Origin: Isoetes taiwanensis
Lineage: Eukaryota; Streptophyta; Lycopodiopsida; Isoetales; Isoetaceae
DNA: 64,000 nt
Assembly: GCA_021234155.1 (NCBI GenBank)
Contig: JAJEKV010000213.1
Span: 124,001 to 188,000 of the forward strand
Direction: 5' to 3'
Shown here: positions 43,461 to 54,299 of the stretch, one piece after another
Position numbering within the stretch: the stretch's first letter is position 1
Layout of the letters: each line of letters begins with the position of its first letter
The notes under the pieces: model-generated
Seen by the model: only the letters and a program-made list of their open reading frames with translations
Told to the model about the DNA's origin: nothing
The model's database searches: none
Translations under genes and position numbers: made by a program

Positions 43461-44024
43461 ACATAAGAATATGGCAACGAATAGAACGAACAGACATAAC
43501 CTGTTCTCGGCCGGAACCGTCTGCGCTTGCATCTGGACTCCCTTTCGACTGCTCTTCTAACCTGTGATCCAACAAGCAATCTCCAGTGACTGCCAGACCG
43601 ACCTCTTCAGCGATTCCAGATCCGGCAACCAGGTAAAAAATGCGGTCCATGATTGTTTTTAGGATATGGTTCTTTGCCATCTTGTGAGCATCGATGGAGA
43701 TTATTTTCGGTGGTTATGTGGTAGACAAAAGGCAGAAATCATTCTCGGCAATGTTCTATTTAGAAGTTAATCTGGTTCATGAATCTGATCACGGGCTATA
43801 AAATCTGAGTTTCCACAGTTCGTTTTGGTTATGATAGAACGAAGAGATTGTTACGGATATGCTTGTGATTATGGAAACTTGTCTCTGGTTATCTGGTCAT
43901 GAAAATAATTATTGTGGTGTATGTCTTGTGATGCAGACATGGATGTGATTGAGCAAGGAAACATAAAGGAAACTATTAACTGGATAGACTACCTGGACAG
44001 CCCTTAACGGTAAGATAGACTTAC
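43461..44024. repeat. Shared post-LINE segment, copy B
   Basis: Matches 24975-25560 and 53738-54058. It contains the intron downstream (on minus) of the exon at 44025-44336. Confidence 0.8.
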
Positions 44025-44336
44025 CTGGCTGTATGTTCTTATTTTGCAAAGCTGTTACTCCAGGGTGAGAGACTGGAGGGTTAACAACTGTACCATTTAG
44101 CTCTTCATCCTTTAATTCGCTTACAACCTGAACACCCTCTGCTGCTTTCGGATTTGCTGTCATGATTGATTGCCATCTGTGCAAATCAGCTCTAATTTCT
44201 GATGCTTTATGCTCCATCAACTCAATCTTTCTTTTGATATCATTTTTCCTATCCTCGTTTGCTTGCAATCGTTGCTTGCATCTATCAAACCTAGTTGATG
44301 TTGCAGCCAACCATTCCTTCACAAGTCTGCCATAGT
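44025..44336 (-). pseudogene. Exon of unknown coiled-coil gene, minus strand
   Basis: On minus an acceptor (GTTTTGTTTTGCAG) precedes ACTATGGCAG and the exon ends CCAG before the donor GTAAGT. 312 bp, open throughout: YGRLVKEWLAATSTRFDRCK, then IKRKIELMEHKASEIRADLH, heptad-like and probably coiled coil. Family not recognised. Related remnants lie at 54059-54247 and, donor only, near 25550. It is probably a host gene fragment carried along with the duplicated block. Confidence 0.6.
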
Positions 44337-44399
44337 CTGCAAAACAAAACACTGCGTATATGTCAGCTTCCTAACATAGTAAGCCACGTACTAATGGAA

Positions 44400-44905
44400 G
44401 ACCACAATCACACACCACACAACACACTCTCTACACACCACCACATACCACACACCACACAATATACGCTGCACAGTACACACCACACAACACACTGTGG
44501 TGGTAGCAAGGAGTGGTGGGACATTGTGCAGGGTGGTGAAGTGTGGTGGTGGTGTGTGGTGGTGGTGGTGGTGGTGGTGGTGGTGGAGTATGTGGTGTGG
44601 TGTGGTGTGGTGGTGGTGGCGTGGTGGTGGTGGGGTGTGGTGTGGTGGTGGTGGAGTGTGGTGGTGGTGGAGGAGTGTAGTGGTGGTGGAGTGTGGTGGA
44701 GGGGTATGGTATGGGACATGGTGGAGTCGGGTGGTGTGGTGTGGTGGTGGTGGAGTGTGGTGGTGGTGGAGGAGTGTGGTGGTGGTGGTGGAGTGTGGTG
44801 AAGGGGTGTGGTGTGGGACATGGTGGAGTGTGGCGGTGGGAGATGGTAGAGTGTAGTCGTGGGAGATGGTGGGGTGTGGTGTGGGACATGGTGGATGCCA
44901 ACAAT
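44400..44905. repeat. G/T-rich (GTG)n low-complexity tract, copy 1
   Basis: CCACACAA-type repeat (44400-44500), then about 400 bp of GTGGTG / GTGTGGTGGTGG units with a longer GGAGTGTGGTGGTGGTGGAG theme. It lies in what would be an intron upstream of the exon at 44025-44336. Confidence 0.9.
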
Positions 44906-44950
44906 TCACCATTCACCAGACCACACATACCTCATCTATCATTCTGGCAT

Positions 44951-45350
44951 ACATTTTTGTTCATATCTATTTCTCTATGACTCGGTTTCTGACAAAATTT
45001 ATATCTTTAGAGAGCTCTCTCAGAGTTATTTCAAAGATATTTTATGTTGCTGATGTTTGAACAGGATTTCAGGGTGAAAACAACAGATTTTCAGTGCTGG
45101 ATTTAGGGTTTCCATTGTTCTATTTTTCAGCACTATATACTTTTCTTCATATCTATTGATCTGCAGCTCTGTTTTGGGAGCAATGCATATCATTAGAATG
45201 CTTGTTCTGTGATGATTCTAAAGACATATGGTTTATCCACATTTGCTTAAGATCTGACAGGAGAAAACAGCCAGTTTTTGCAACCTGATTTTAAGGCAGG
45301 GTGTGATACCATCCAATCACCTTGGACTAAAACATTTGCATGCTAAAGCC
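44951..45350. other. AT-rich segment without recognised content
   Basis: Unique in the window. It separates the end of the block copy from LINE-2. TTCATATCTAT occurs twice (near 44960 and 45150). Confidence 0.5.
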
Positions 45351-45393
45351 TTGCGGACGTGCGTCTGTAAGAGGGAAAGCCATTGCTTATTTT

Positions 45394-45826
45394 CATTTCG
45401 CATAAGTGTCCGTAAGGTGGCAAATGGTTGAACTTGAGGTCGCGCTTGATTTATGCACTAGAACACTTTCGCATTGTGTCTCAGAAGGTGAAAGAGCCTC
45501 GCGACACTTCTTGCACTTGGAAACTGCTACCGCTGCCGACACGTGGAAGCTTTGGACCGGGCGCCCGTAAAGGGGACGAGGTTTCATTTCAGACAAGTGT
45601 CCGTAAGGTGGCAGAGGTTGAACTTGAGGTCGCTTTGATTTATGCACTTGAACACTTTCGCAGTGTAATACGTAAGGTGAAAGAGCCCCGCGACTTCTTG
45701 CACTTGAAGCCTCGCTACCGCTTCCGACATCGGAAGCTTCTCGGACGGGCCCCCAGAAGGGCGAGAGGTTGTGCGTGATCAAAGTGCTTGGAGGCTTTCA
45801 GACAAGCGTCTGTAGGGTGACACCCT
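45394..45826 (+). promoter_or_regulatory. LINE-2 5' UTR tandem monomers (about 191 bp)
   Basis: Units start at 45394 and 45585 with CATTTC..AAGTGTCCGTAAGGTGGCA. A third partial start (CTTTCAGACAAGCGTCTGTAGGG) is at 45795 and a partial one at about 45352. Internal-promoter monomers of this sort are known at LINE 5' ends. Confidence 0.75.
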
Positions 45827-45830
45827 ATTC

Positions 45831-46542
45831 ATGGCAACTCCAGTGATAGAAGAGCCGGACGAGCCCTGCGTCCCTTCATCCAACCCCACAGATATGCATG
45901 TGGATGGTGCAGATACGCAGTCCCCTCTACCTAGTGCAGATATGGCAGCAAAACTTCTATTGGGAGAGTACATAGATGCCATCCCCAATCGCAGACCAGA
46001 TGACACTGGCAAAATTGATAGGTGCACATTGAAAAGAGAAGCGCGGGCAAAGTCTCGTGCAACAAATATAGCTCGACAGGCCTATGACAGATACTCTAGC
46101 CTAGCGGCAAGCCGTATCCGGGCTTCACCACCACCAAACCAGGCAGTTGAGGAGCACTGGAAACAGGTTCAAGCAATGGCAGAGGGCAACAAAGCTCGAA
46201 TTGCTTGCTTGGCAGAGGAAATGCAGGCCTCCACACCCAAATTGCTCAAGAAGTACTGGCCTCTAAAAAAAGCGGCGTGTTTCGCATGGAGACCCGCGAT
46301 ACAAACACCTAGAAGATGGCCTTCGCCTAGTGCACTGGAAAAGGCGAAGGACAAGAAGAGTCTTGTCGACATGCAGCCCGCATGGATTCCATGTCCACCG
46401 CCATTGAAACCATGACACAGGAAAAGCAACGTGTTGAGCAAGAGACAATGGCAACCATCTCCCGCCTTCAATCAGAGGCTGAGGAGGCTGCTACTGTGAT
46501 GCGAAAAGTTCAAGTCGCTTTTGAAGAGAGCCACCACAATTG
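45831..46542 (+). pseudogene. LINE-2 ORF1
   Basis: ATG at 45831 (MATPVIEEPDEPCVPSSNPT), basic middle (CTLKREARAKSRATNIARQA), frame change near 46390 into a coiled-coil segment (TQEKQRVEQETMATISRLQS then EAEEAATVMRKVQ) ending at a stop at 46540-46542. ORF1 proteins of LINEs are RNA-binding trimers built on such coiled coils. There are no zinc knuckles. Confidence 0.65.
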
Positions 46543-47559
46543 AGAGCTCTTCAAACTAGGGTTGAGACACAAGAAGTGGCCTGCGAATGAACCCTATCTT
46601 TGGACTCTCGCCAGAATGCGGAGCATAGCCCGTACCGAGATCGAAGGTGCAGGAGCCGAGGGCAGCCATCATCGAACAAGGCAAGGGCCTCAATGCGAGA
46701 GGCTCATGAGCAATTGCAGCGGTGCATGCGTGAATTAAAAAGGCAAAGAATAATTTCAGCAGGAGCTAAGCTCCCGCCCGAAGGAAGAGAGGCGCTATAC
46801 CGCCATGGCAGTCCCACCGCCCCCGTGAGTGCGCAAGGTGTCGGCCCGGGGCCCGTCAAGCTACTGCACCCCCCAAGCCACTCTATGCCACCCCGGCCTA
46901 ACGTAGGCCACAGCCCTATGCTCGCCGACAACAAACAACTCTGTTGTCTTAGAGGCGCAGGATTGACCCAAAAATCGAGAGTTCCGAGCCGAGTATGGAG
47001 AAGCCACAATGTGGTGGTAATGCGGTAATGAAGAGGCAAGGGGGAGGACCTCATTAACCGCTCCAAATATTGATTCTTGCTCGAATGACATTCCCTCGTA
47101 CATTACATATTATTAGGGCGAGAGCGCCATGGCGCAATGCGACCGGCCCACGTGGTAGTCACGCTCACAAAGACGAGATGCGCCAAGTGAAAGCAGCTAT
47201 CCTCCACGCCCGAAGGTAGGCAGCTGAAGGAACCGCTTTGTATATTGACCGAGACCTCGACCCCATTTCAACAAGAAGACCGCAGGCACGAAGTTGGCCA
47301 AAGTTAAAGCATTCGCATGACGTGGAGGAGCTGCGGGGCTGATTGGGGGTAAGATGCAAATTTTCAAGCCGCCAAATCTTTGCTGCGAATCTCGCTAACC
47401 CTCCCGGTAGCTCGACCATGCCACTTCTTACTTTTGCTACTGACCGCCGCGCCGCTCAAGTTGCTTCACCTTACATTTGCTCGCACATCTCGGTGCCTCT
47501 TATCGCCATCCCCATACGCTGCTTTGCTTGAATCCCAAGCCGCCGCCCGCCGGCAAATA

Positions 47560-48450
47560 GGAATTGTGCCTCCATGGTCTCACGGAATTGCGGGGCTTCC
47601 CATGGCGAAGGGAGATAGTCTCAACTTCATTCTTTGCGAGATATGGATCCGATCTTCCTTATGGAAACATGGGAGCATGCGGGACCGGCGGGATACCCGA
47701 CTTGCGGGGATACCGCTACTCAATCTTCAATGATTGCAGGGAAAGCGGGGGCATGGGGAGTTGCCTGCTACTATCGAGCGGCCTTGGCACGGTCGGTTTC
47801 CTTGTTCAAGACGGACAAGCACAACCCGGTGCCTTGTGATTGGCGTGTGCAAACCGCAAAGAGCGTGAGACCCTCTTTGTGGCGTACCGCTACTTTCCAC
47901 ATGCAAAGCAACTTCTATCACACCCACGGGATGTGGATAGGCTGGACCCTATGTCGATCTATATGATGACATACAGCAGCATAAGATTAAGGCCATGTCA
48001 TACCTTGAGACTTCAATGCGCCGCAGACCGGGTAGAACAACCCATGAGATTTGATCCCTTGATCGATGATATATTGCAGCCGCGTCCCGCGAAGCGGCAT
48101 TTTGGCCCGCGGACATCGGATGACAATCAGGTCACACGCTATGGTAGACAATTGCTTTTGCTACGTGGTATCTTTGACTGGTAACTGCAATGGATCGGCA
48201 CGCTGGCCGGCCCACCCGCAAGAGCACTTGTAGACGGGAAAACTGGGGAGGATCTAGTGTGGTGGACTATGTGCTGGCGTGCGAAAGCAGATATGCATGT
48301 CGCCAAGCACTTCCCGTGGGAACAACTAATAGGGATGAAGAGATCGACTCGCACCACTTACCACTTTACTTGAAGTTGGCTTGGCGGGTTGTGCGAACCC
48401 CCTCGCGGCCACGGCTCCTCACATGCCTGTTTGCGATTGGATTATGAACA
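47560..48450 (+). pseudogene. LINE-2 endonuclease domain
   Basis: Frames give GLPMAKGDSLNFILCE, then ETWEHAGPAG (the L-Q-ETW motif), GYRYSIFNDCRESGGMGSC, TSDDNQVTRYGRQLLLLRGI then FDW, and ENWGGSSVVDYVLACESRYA (the S-x-x-DYVL motif) near 48230-48300. These are the ordered motifs of an APE-type endonuclease. Several frameshifts. Confidence 0.75.
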
Positions 48451-48949
48451 TGCGGGGCTTATGCCCGATGCTTATAGATGACACGGCAGAAATTTTGCAA
48501 TATCCTACACTAGAGCAATGACCTACCGACCGATGTGCTTAGGGCGGCGAGAGAGATGCTTTGGGATAAGCCGCGACGGCGGACCTCGTGAACACAACCT
48601 TCCCACGCGTAATCAATGGTTTGATGCGAGTGCAAGGAATACAAACGCGGCTCCGCCAAGTCACGACCCGCTTTACCCACATGCGGTCCCGAGCGATACA
48701 GCGTCTTCCTTAAAGCTAAGAAAGCCGGGTACATTGCAGCACATCAAAGGGAAATGTTTTATCTCCCGGAACGTCACCAAGGACCTTCGGCGAAGGGTTC
48801 TTAGAAAGCCGGTACAGCCCACGGGGAACATCACTCCCGGCGGTGGAGGCAATACTTACCTTGACTATACGACCCTCGGGGGTGCACATGCGGCATTACC
48901 CTGCAAGAAGGCCCGGTCTTTGGAAATCCGCAGTTCGAGGCGTGGAACA

Positions 48950-50250
48950 AGGCTTCTGGCGTCTTGCCAATGGGAAAGCCGGGACTGGATGGCATGCGGC
49001 AGAATTGCTTTAAGTGGGCGGGGCCGTCCATAATACCGGTCTTGGACCGCCTTGTTCAACAAGGCATTACGGGGAAGGCTTCCGTCTGATTGGACCAATA
49101 GCGAGTTGTTCCCATCTATAAGGCGGGTGACCCGCCTTTGACCAATTACTTAGAACAATCATGGTTAGTTCGGTGTTTGCAAAATTGCTTCTTGGGATTC
49201 TCGAGCAGCGATTGGCAAGGATGGGCGAGGCAAGAGAGATACGGGCCCTCACCGAGGCGGATTCGGACCAGGCACTCAACCATTGACCACATCTTCACAT
49301 TGCGAAGCTCGGTTGAAGACGGCCAGGAACCGCCGGGATCTGGATTTTGCAAAGGCATTTGACACGGTGCCTCGGGGAAAAACTATGGGCAAGATTGCGG
49401 CATTTGGGGGTTCCGTGGATTTGCGCGAATCGGTGTCACGAGGCTTTATGAAAGATGCTCTGGGTCGGTTGCGGCCGACAAGCCAACCATTTGATAGTAG
49501 TATCGGGGTTCGCCGGGGATGCCCTCTCTCCCCCAACATTGTTTGGGCTTTACATTGATCAATTGGAGAGCTGGCTTGGCGATAATGGGGGCGACCGGGG
49601 CTCACCTTCTCTACCGGATCATCAAGCGATTAATATATATCGATGATGTGGACCTCTAGCTTACACACCAGCGGACATGCAACGACATCTCGATGCCCTG
49701 GACACATTTTGTCAAGTTTAATCGATATGCGGCGTCAACTTGGCCAAGACTAAGGTGGTTTTCATATCATCTTCCGACGACGGTAGGATCCCTCCTTCCG
49801 TTACAGAGGGCGAATGTGGAAGTAGCATCCACATACAAATATTTGGGAGTGGAGTTTCCGTCTACTATGCTTTGGGACACATCCATGCGGCTACGAAGTT
49901 CGGCGGGCTGGAAAGCACTATATGCAATGCAAAACAATAGTCATAGAGCGGAGTTGTATGATTGGACCCATCAGTCACACCTGTTCAAAGTCTTAGTGGA
50001 GCACGGCCCTTTTATACGGGGGGTTGAAGTATGGGGCCCAATGGTATCCCTCGCTACTTGGAATGACTTGGAGCGGTCGCGAGAAAGCCTTCTTGGTAAT
50101 ACGAGCACTAGGGGTGAAGTCCACAGTCCCATATCAAATTCTCTACTGCAGGAAAGCAGATTCTTGCCTCTTGAGGGGCTGCCCTTGATCGCCACATTGT
50201 CTATTTTCGGAAGGTGGTCAACATGGACGATGCTCGTCTCCCAAAACTAG
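48950..50250 (+). pseudogene. LINE-2 reverse transcriptase
   Basis: DLDFAKAFDTVPRGK (motif A, about 49340-49380), IGVRRGCPLSPNIV (about 49503), FGLYIDQLESWLGD, then DDVD (ADD box region, about 49643), LDALDTFCQV, NLAKTKVVF and STYKYLGVEFPSTMLW. This order is that of LINE RTs. Frames shift repeatedly. The continuous part 49693-50250 continues into the thumb region. Confidence 0.82.
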
Positions 50251-50325
50251 CTTATATCATGGCAATGGGGCCTAGCGCCTCAAGGCCTCAGGCTGGAGGG
50301 AAAAGAGAGCTCAATGGATGGCTAG

Positions 50326-50836
50326 ATGGAATGTGCAGGAGCGCAGGTGCATACATGTGCAAACAGAGGTGATTGCCATAGCTTGAAGCAATATCTTGAC
50401 GCTTGCTTCATCAGCAAGCTTTGGGATGCCAGTGCCCTTGAACAGGTCAAGACAAAGACACTACCGGCGCCACATAAATCCCACATTGGAGCGAGGCCCA
50501 CAATGCTACTGCGCACCCACTTGTCCATGAAAAGACGCGGACTCATTGCCTCCATTCGCGCGGGGGCACATCATCTTGGTGAGACAGGCAGATGGATTGG
50601 TGAGCCACGTCAGGACAGGCTCTGTCAATGCTGCCAAATGGGAGTCATTGAGGATGAATCTCATACCCTTCAAAGTTGCCCAGCATATGATCAAATCCGG
50701 ACGCTATGCTGAGTTGGCCAGGCCTGGCCAGCCGCTACATGTGACATTGAGCACGGCATCCGTACGGATGCTAGGATCATACCTTCAGGAGGTCATGGAC
50801 ATGCGAGATCAGCTATGTCCTCGGGCACGCACTTGA
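50326..50836 (+). pseudogene. LINE-2 ORF2 C-terminal Cys/His region
   Basis: PTMLLRTHLSMKRRG, then RQDRLCQCCQMGVIEDESHT then LQSCPAYDQIR. The C-x-C-C...H...C arrangement corresponds to the C-terminal zinc-binding motif of LINE ORF2. It ends about 200 bp before the ATTCT tail. Confidence 0.75.
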
Positions 50837-51023
50837 CATGTACATACACATTTATTTCATGATGATGTATACTTGTACAGTTTGACAGCATTCTTATTAC
50901 TGCCACGGTTTTTCCCTCGAAAACCCTTTCAAGCGGGGTTTTTAACTTGGGACAAGTAATAAGTTTCTTTGCGCTCCTTCTGGGTCCCATAGGCCGATTG
51001 GTCTCAGTGGACGATAAAAAAAA

Positions 51024-51043
51024 CTATTCTATTCTATTCTATT
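51024..51043 (+). repeat. (ATTCT)n tail of LINE-2
   Basis: Four ATTCT-type units running directly into ATTGGGAATT of the gypsy-2 block. The junction shares TCTATT with the uninterrupted copy (27844). Confidence 0.9.
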
Positions 51044-51847
51044 GGGAATTTAGAGTTTGAACAGGATTTCATAGTCTTAGAGACAGATCCTAAAGCAATA
51101 GATTATCAACTATTGCTCGGTAGACCCTGGCTTAGGGCCTCCAAGGCAGTCCATGATTGGTCAAACAATACTCTGACTCTAGCAAAACAAGGGAAAGAGG
51201 CTATGATCAATTTACGGACTGGAAATATAACCATTATGCAAGAAGAAACATTGTTCTCCGATGAAGAAGATGAGGACATTGAGGAAGGAGTAATGGACGA
51301 AATTGTCGACGAAGATAATTTCGATGGCATTGATATCGACGGTGAATCGGATGAATTATACTTTAGGGTGGAAGAAACAAAAGAGTACCCTAAACATTTC
51401 GTGGAGGCAGTGGAAAAAGAAATTACTTTGGAACCAACAAAAGCTCACAAGTTGGAAGATGGAAAACTTGTTCCATCTATGGGACTCCCAGAGCTAACAG
51501 AGCGAAACTTAGGAACAGAAGAAGAGCCTAAATTCATCAAGATTGGAGCTCATCTTCCACCTGTCCTTTTACAATGTTCTCTTTTGTTCCTTGTTATCTT
51601 TTGTTCCTTGTTATCTTTTGTCCTGTTATCCCAACCAAAAGTTAATAATGCTTTGGTTGAGGAGTTTCTGGAAAATTGCAACATGGAAACACACCATGGT
51701 TTCACTCACGCAACTGGTTCAGTCCAAATCCCTTTGGAAATAATAGCAAAAGCTCTCAGAATACCAAAAGCAGAGGATACTATCAAAAACCTCACAAAGT
51801 TTATTAACAGAGCAGTTGAGAGTCCGGATCCTCTCATGTATGAATAA
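51037..51847 (+). pseudogene. Gypsy-2 protease-acidic region, copy 2, without insertions
   Basis: Same as 27843-28457 joined to 40814-40999. A 244-codon frame (51113-51847) runs from LLGRPWL through SDEEDEDIEEGVMDEIVDED, a hydrophobic stretch (LLQCSLLFLVIFCSLLSFVL) and VEEFLENCNMETHH. It shows the uninterrupted state at both the CTTT site and the foldback site. It lacks the gag part and starts exactly at the LINE-2 tail. Confidence 0.85.
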
Positions 51848-51862
51848 GCACAGTATTACAAG

Positions 51863-52468
51863 TTGTTAGAAATCATTATAGCCCCTTATCCAGGAGCTAA
51901 AGAGCACCTGATAAATATAAATCCAAATAAGTCTTGCCAGGAAACCATGATGGACGTGGCTCTCTTTATCAAGGTCAATCATTTACCCTTGGTTTGCATT
52001 CAATTATTTGAACAAATGTGTACAAAGGGGTTTTTGATCGATGCAAGTAAGAGCTTCTCTATTGAAGAACAAGCTTTAACAGGAGTTAGAAGAAGGAACG
52101 CCTATTATTTCCATAAGAGATATCGAGTCATTTATGTTACAACCCTCAGGTTAAGCAAGAAGACCCTAAGAAAAACCCCAAAAAGGGGGATAAGGTGAGT
52201 GAAGATCCCAAGATCTTCACTAAAAAGGGGGATAATGTATATGACCATGACCGGCGACGTCAACAAAAGACCGAAGAGGTGGTCGTCGATAGTAAGGACC
52301 GAAGCGGAGTACTGGAAGCTGTTAGAAATTTACAAGAGGATGATAGTTGGGACTGGGCAAGCGGATCAAGCGAGAAGCGACCAAAGAAACAATAAAGGCC
52401 ATGGGGTTGTCCATGGTGCAACAAGTTCATGTAACTTTGAAATATGTTTTAAAAAAATAACAAGTTAG
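51863..52468 (+). pseudogene. Distal gypsy-2 frames, copy 2
   Basis: Nearly identical to 41562-42167, starting LEIIIAPYPGAKEHL. A 14-bp segment present at 42164-42180 (TTAGCTTAGTAAATATTTAAA region) is shorter here. Confidence 0.6.
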
Positions 52469-52544
52469 ATGTGCTTTGGACATGTGGCCAAAAGGCACTA
52501 GGTTACAGTTAAGATTAAATATTAGAAAACACAAAAAAAATAGA

Positions 52545-52774
52545 TGTTGGGGATTATCCCAACTTAGGATTGCAATGTTGGACGGCATAGATTAATTGTT
52601 TGGCATTATAAATAGAGAAAAGAAACGTTGTGTATGTTGAGGAAAAACTTTGGAATAAAAATTGTGATGATGTTTTCTCCTTGACGTTGCTTTGAGGTTT
52701 GTGTATGGCTTGTTGCTTATGTTAATTGTTAAACGTCAAGGTGTTTTAAATGTTTTATAACAAATAACATAACA
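52545..52774 (+). repeat. LTR-like segment at end of gypsy-2, copy 2
   Basis: Same as 42263-42492: TGTTGGGGATTATCCCAAC ... AATAACATAACA, TATA box TTATAAATAGAG. Confidence 0.5.
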
Positions 52775-53731
52775 ACTCACCTTGGAGGATTGGTATTGGG
52801 ATGGTCAGTTAGCTTCGTGGGAGTTCTTTCGAGCTCGCTTTTGCCTAAGGGGCAGTGACTGGGCTATCTGGGAACAAGTGGCGATGAGTATTCCACTGCA
52901 CATACCTATAGTCCCTCAGGATTATGTGGTGGTGCAGGTTTAGAAGATTCATCCGGATGTTGTGTCTTCTTGTTTTGTGCGGTCTTGTTACCGGGTGCTG
53001 GCTATTCATGACACATTGCCCCCTTCAGGCAAGTGGTCTCTGCAGCTTCCGGGTTCTCGATGGCGCTCGGTTTGGACGTGGACATGGAGCTCACTTCCCC
53101 CACCGAAGGTTAGGGTGCTTCTGTGGCAGGTGGTGCACCGCTGTATCAGGGTGAATGCCCTTGTGAGTCAGTTTAGGCCGGGTGTGAGCCCTCTCTGCCC
53201 TTGTTGTGGCCTTCATCGTGAGACTGTGGAGCATTGTCTGGTTTTATGCCCTCACTTGCAGGCTGCCTGGGATTGGGTTAGGGCTCGGTTTCAGGTGAGA
53301 TTGACTATCCAGCAGTTGCTGCTTCATGTGTATCCTGGTGCTTGGCCGCTCTTGCGGAAGCAAGCCTTGCATCTGTGCGTGGCTTGGTTGGTGTGGCTGA
53401 TTTGGAAGCGGCGGCGGTTGTGGATCTTTCAGGGGATTCAATAGCCTGCAGCCTCTTTGATTCCTCGACTCAAGTACAAGCTGTTTCAAAGCTTTCTGGT
53501 GTTCCCAGGATTGGTAGAGCGGAAGTTTGCTATTTGGCAGGACTTCTTGGGTGTTGTAGATGGTGATGGTCGGTTTGTACAGCAGTAGAGTTGCAGTTTT
53601 TCTATGAGTTTGTTATGGAGTGTCGAGGTATCGCTGTCTCTTTGAGGCAGTTCTCCTTCCTCCTCACTTGCTTTGTAACATTACCATTCTTTTAATATAT
53701 TGACGACACAGTTCTTCAAAAAAAAAAAAAA
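52775..53731 (+). mobile_element. 5'-truncated L1-type LINE, copy 2 (clean frame)
   Basis: The frame 52962-53444 is open for 160 codons: SLPPPKVRVLLWQVVHRCIR, then LCPCCGLHRETVEHCLVLCP (zf-RVT C-x-x-C...H...C), then LVWLIWKRRRLWIF. It ends in poly-A at 53718-53731. In copy 1 (42493-43453) the same stretch is scrambled at CAG/CTG sites. Confidence 0.88.
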
Positions 53732-53737
53732 CAAAAA

Positions 53738-54058
53738 AACATAAGAATATGGCAACGAATAGAACGAACAGACATAACCTGTTCTCGGCCGGAACCGTCT
53801 GCGCTTGCATCTGGACTCCCTTTCGACTGCTCTTCTAACCTGTGATCCAACAAGCAATCTCCAGTGACTGCCAGACCGACCTCTTCAGCGATTCCAGATC
53901 TGGCAACCAAGTAAAAATGCAGTCATGATTGTTTTTTTCAGATATGGTTGCTGCCATACTGTGAGCATCGATGGAGATTATTTTCGGTGGTTATGTGGTA
54001 GACAAAAGGCAGAAATCATTCTCGGCAATGTTCTATTTAGAAGTTAATCTGGTTCATG
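53738..54058. repeat. Shared post-LINE segment, copy C (shortened)
   Basis: Matches 43461-43785 and then jumps to the equivalent of 44130, a deletion of about 350 bp relative to copy B. Confidence 0.8.
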
Positions 54059-54247
54059 ACCCTCTGCTGCTTTCGGATTTGCTGTCATGATTGATTGCCA
54101 TCTGTGCAAATCAGCTCTAATTTCTGATGCTTCATGCTCCATCAACTCAATCTTTCTTTTGATATCATTTTTCCTATCCTCGTTGCTTGCATCTATCAAA
54201 CCTAGTTGATGTTGCAGCCAACCATTCCTTCACAAGTCTGCCATAGT
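54059..54247 (-). pseudogene. Truncated copy of the coiled-coil exon
   Basis: Keeps the acceptor (TTTTGCAG) and the first part of the exon. The donor half was lost with the about 350-bp deletion, and a short internal deletion is also present (CTCGTTGCTTGCATC). Confidence 0.6.
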
Positions 54248-54299
54248 CTGCAAAACAAAACACTGCGTATATGTCAGCTTCCTAACATAGTAAGCCACG

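Larger units (their letters stand above)
45350..51036 (+). mobile_element. LINE-2, near full length, different family
   Basis: Order on plus: 5' UTR monomers, ORF1 with coiled coil, APE endonuclease, RT, C-terminal Cys/His motif, and tail (ATTCT)n. The tail is not poly-A, so it is a different clade from the L1-type LINEs here. The 3' end abuts the duplicated gypsy-2 block. Confidence 0.85.

Noticed and set aside
44295-44928. Long Val/Trp/Gly- or His/Pro/Thr-rich frames
   Set aside because: All frames stay open because the GTG tract has no stops. Not genes.
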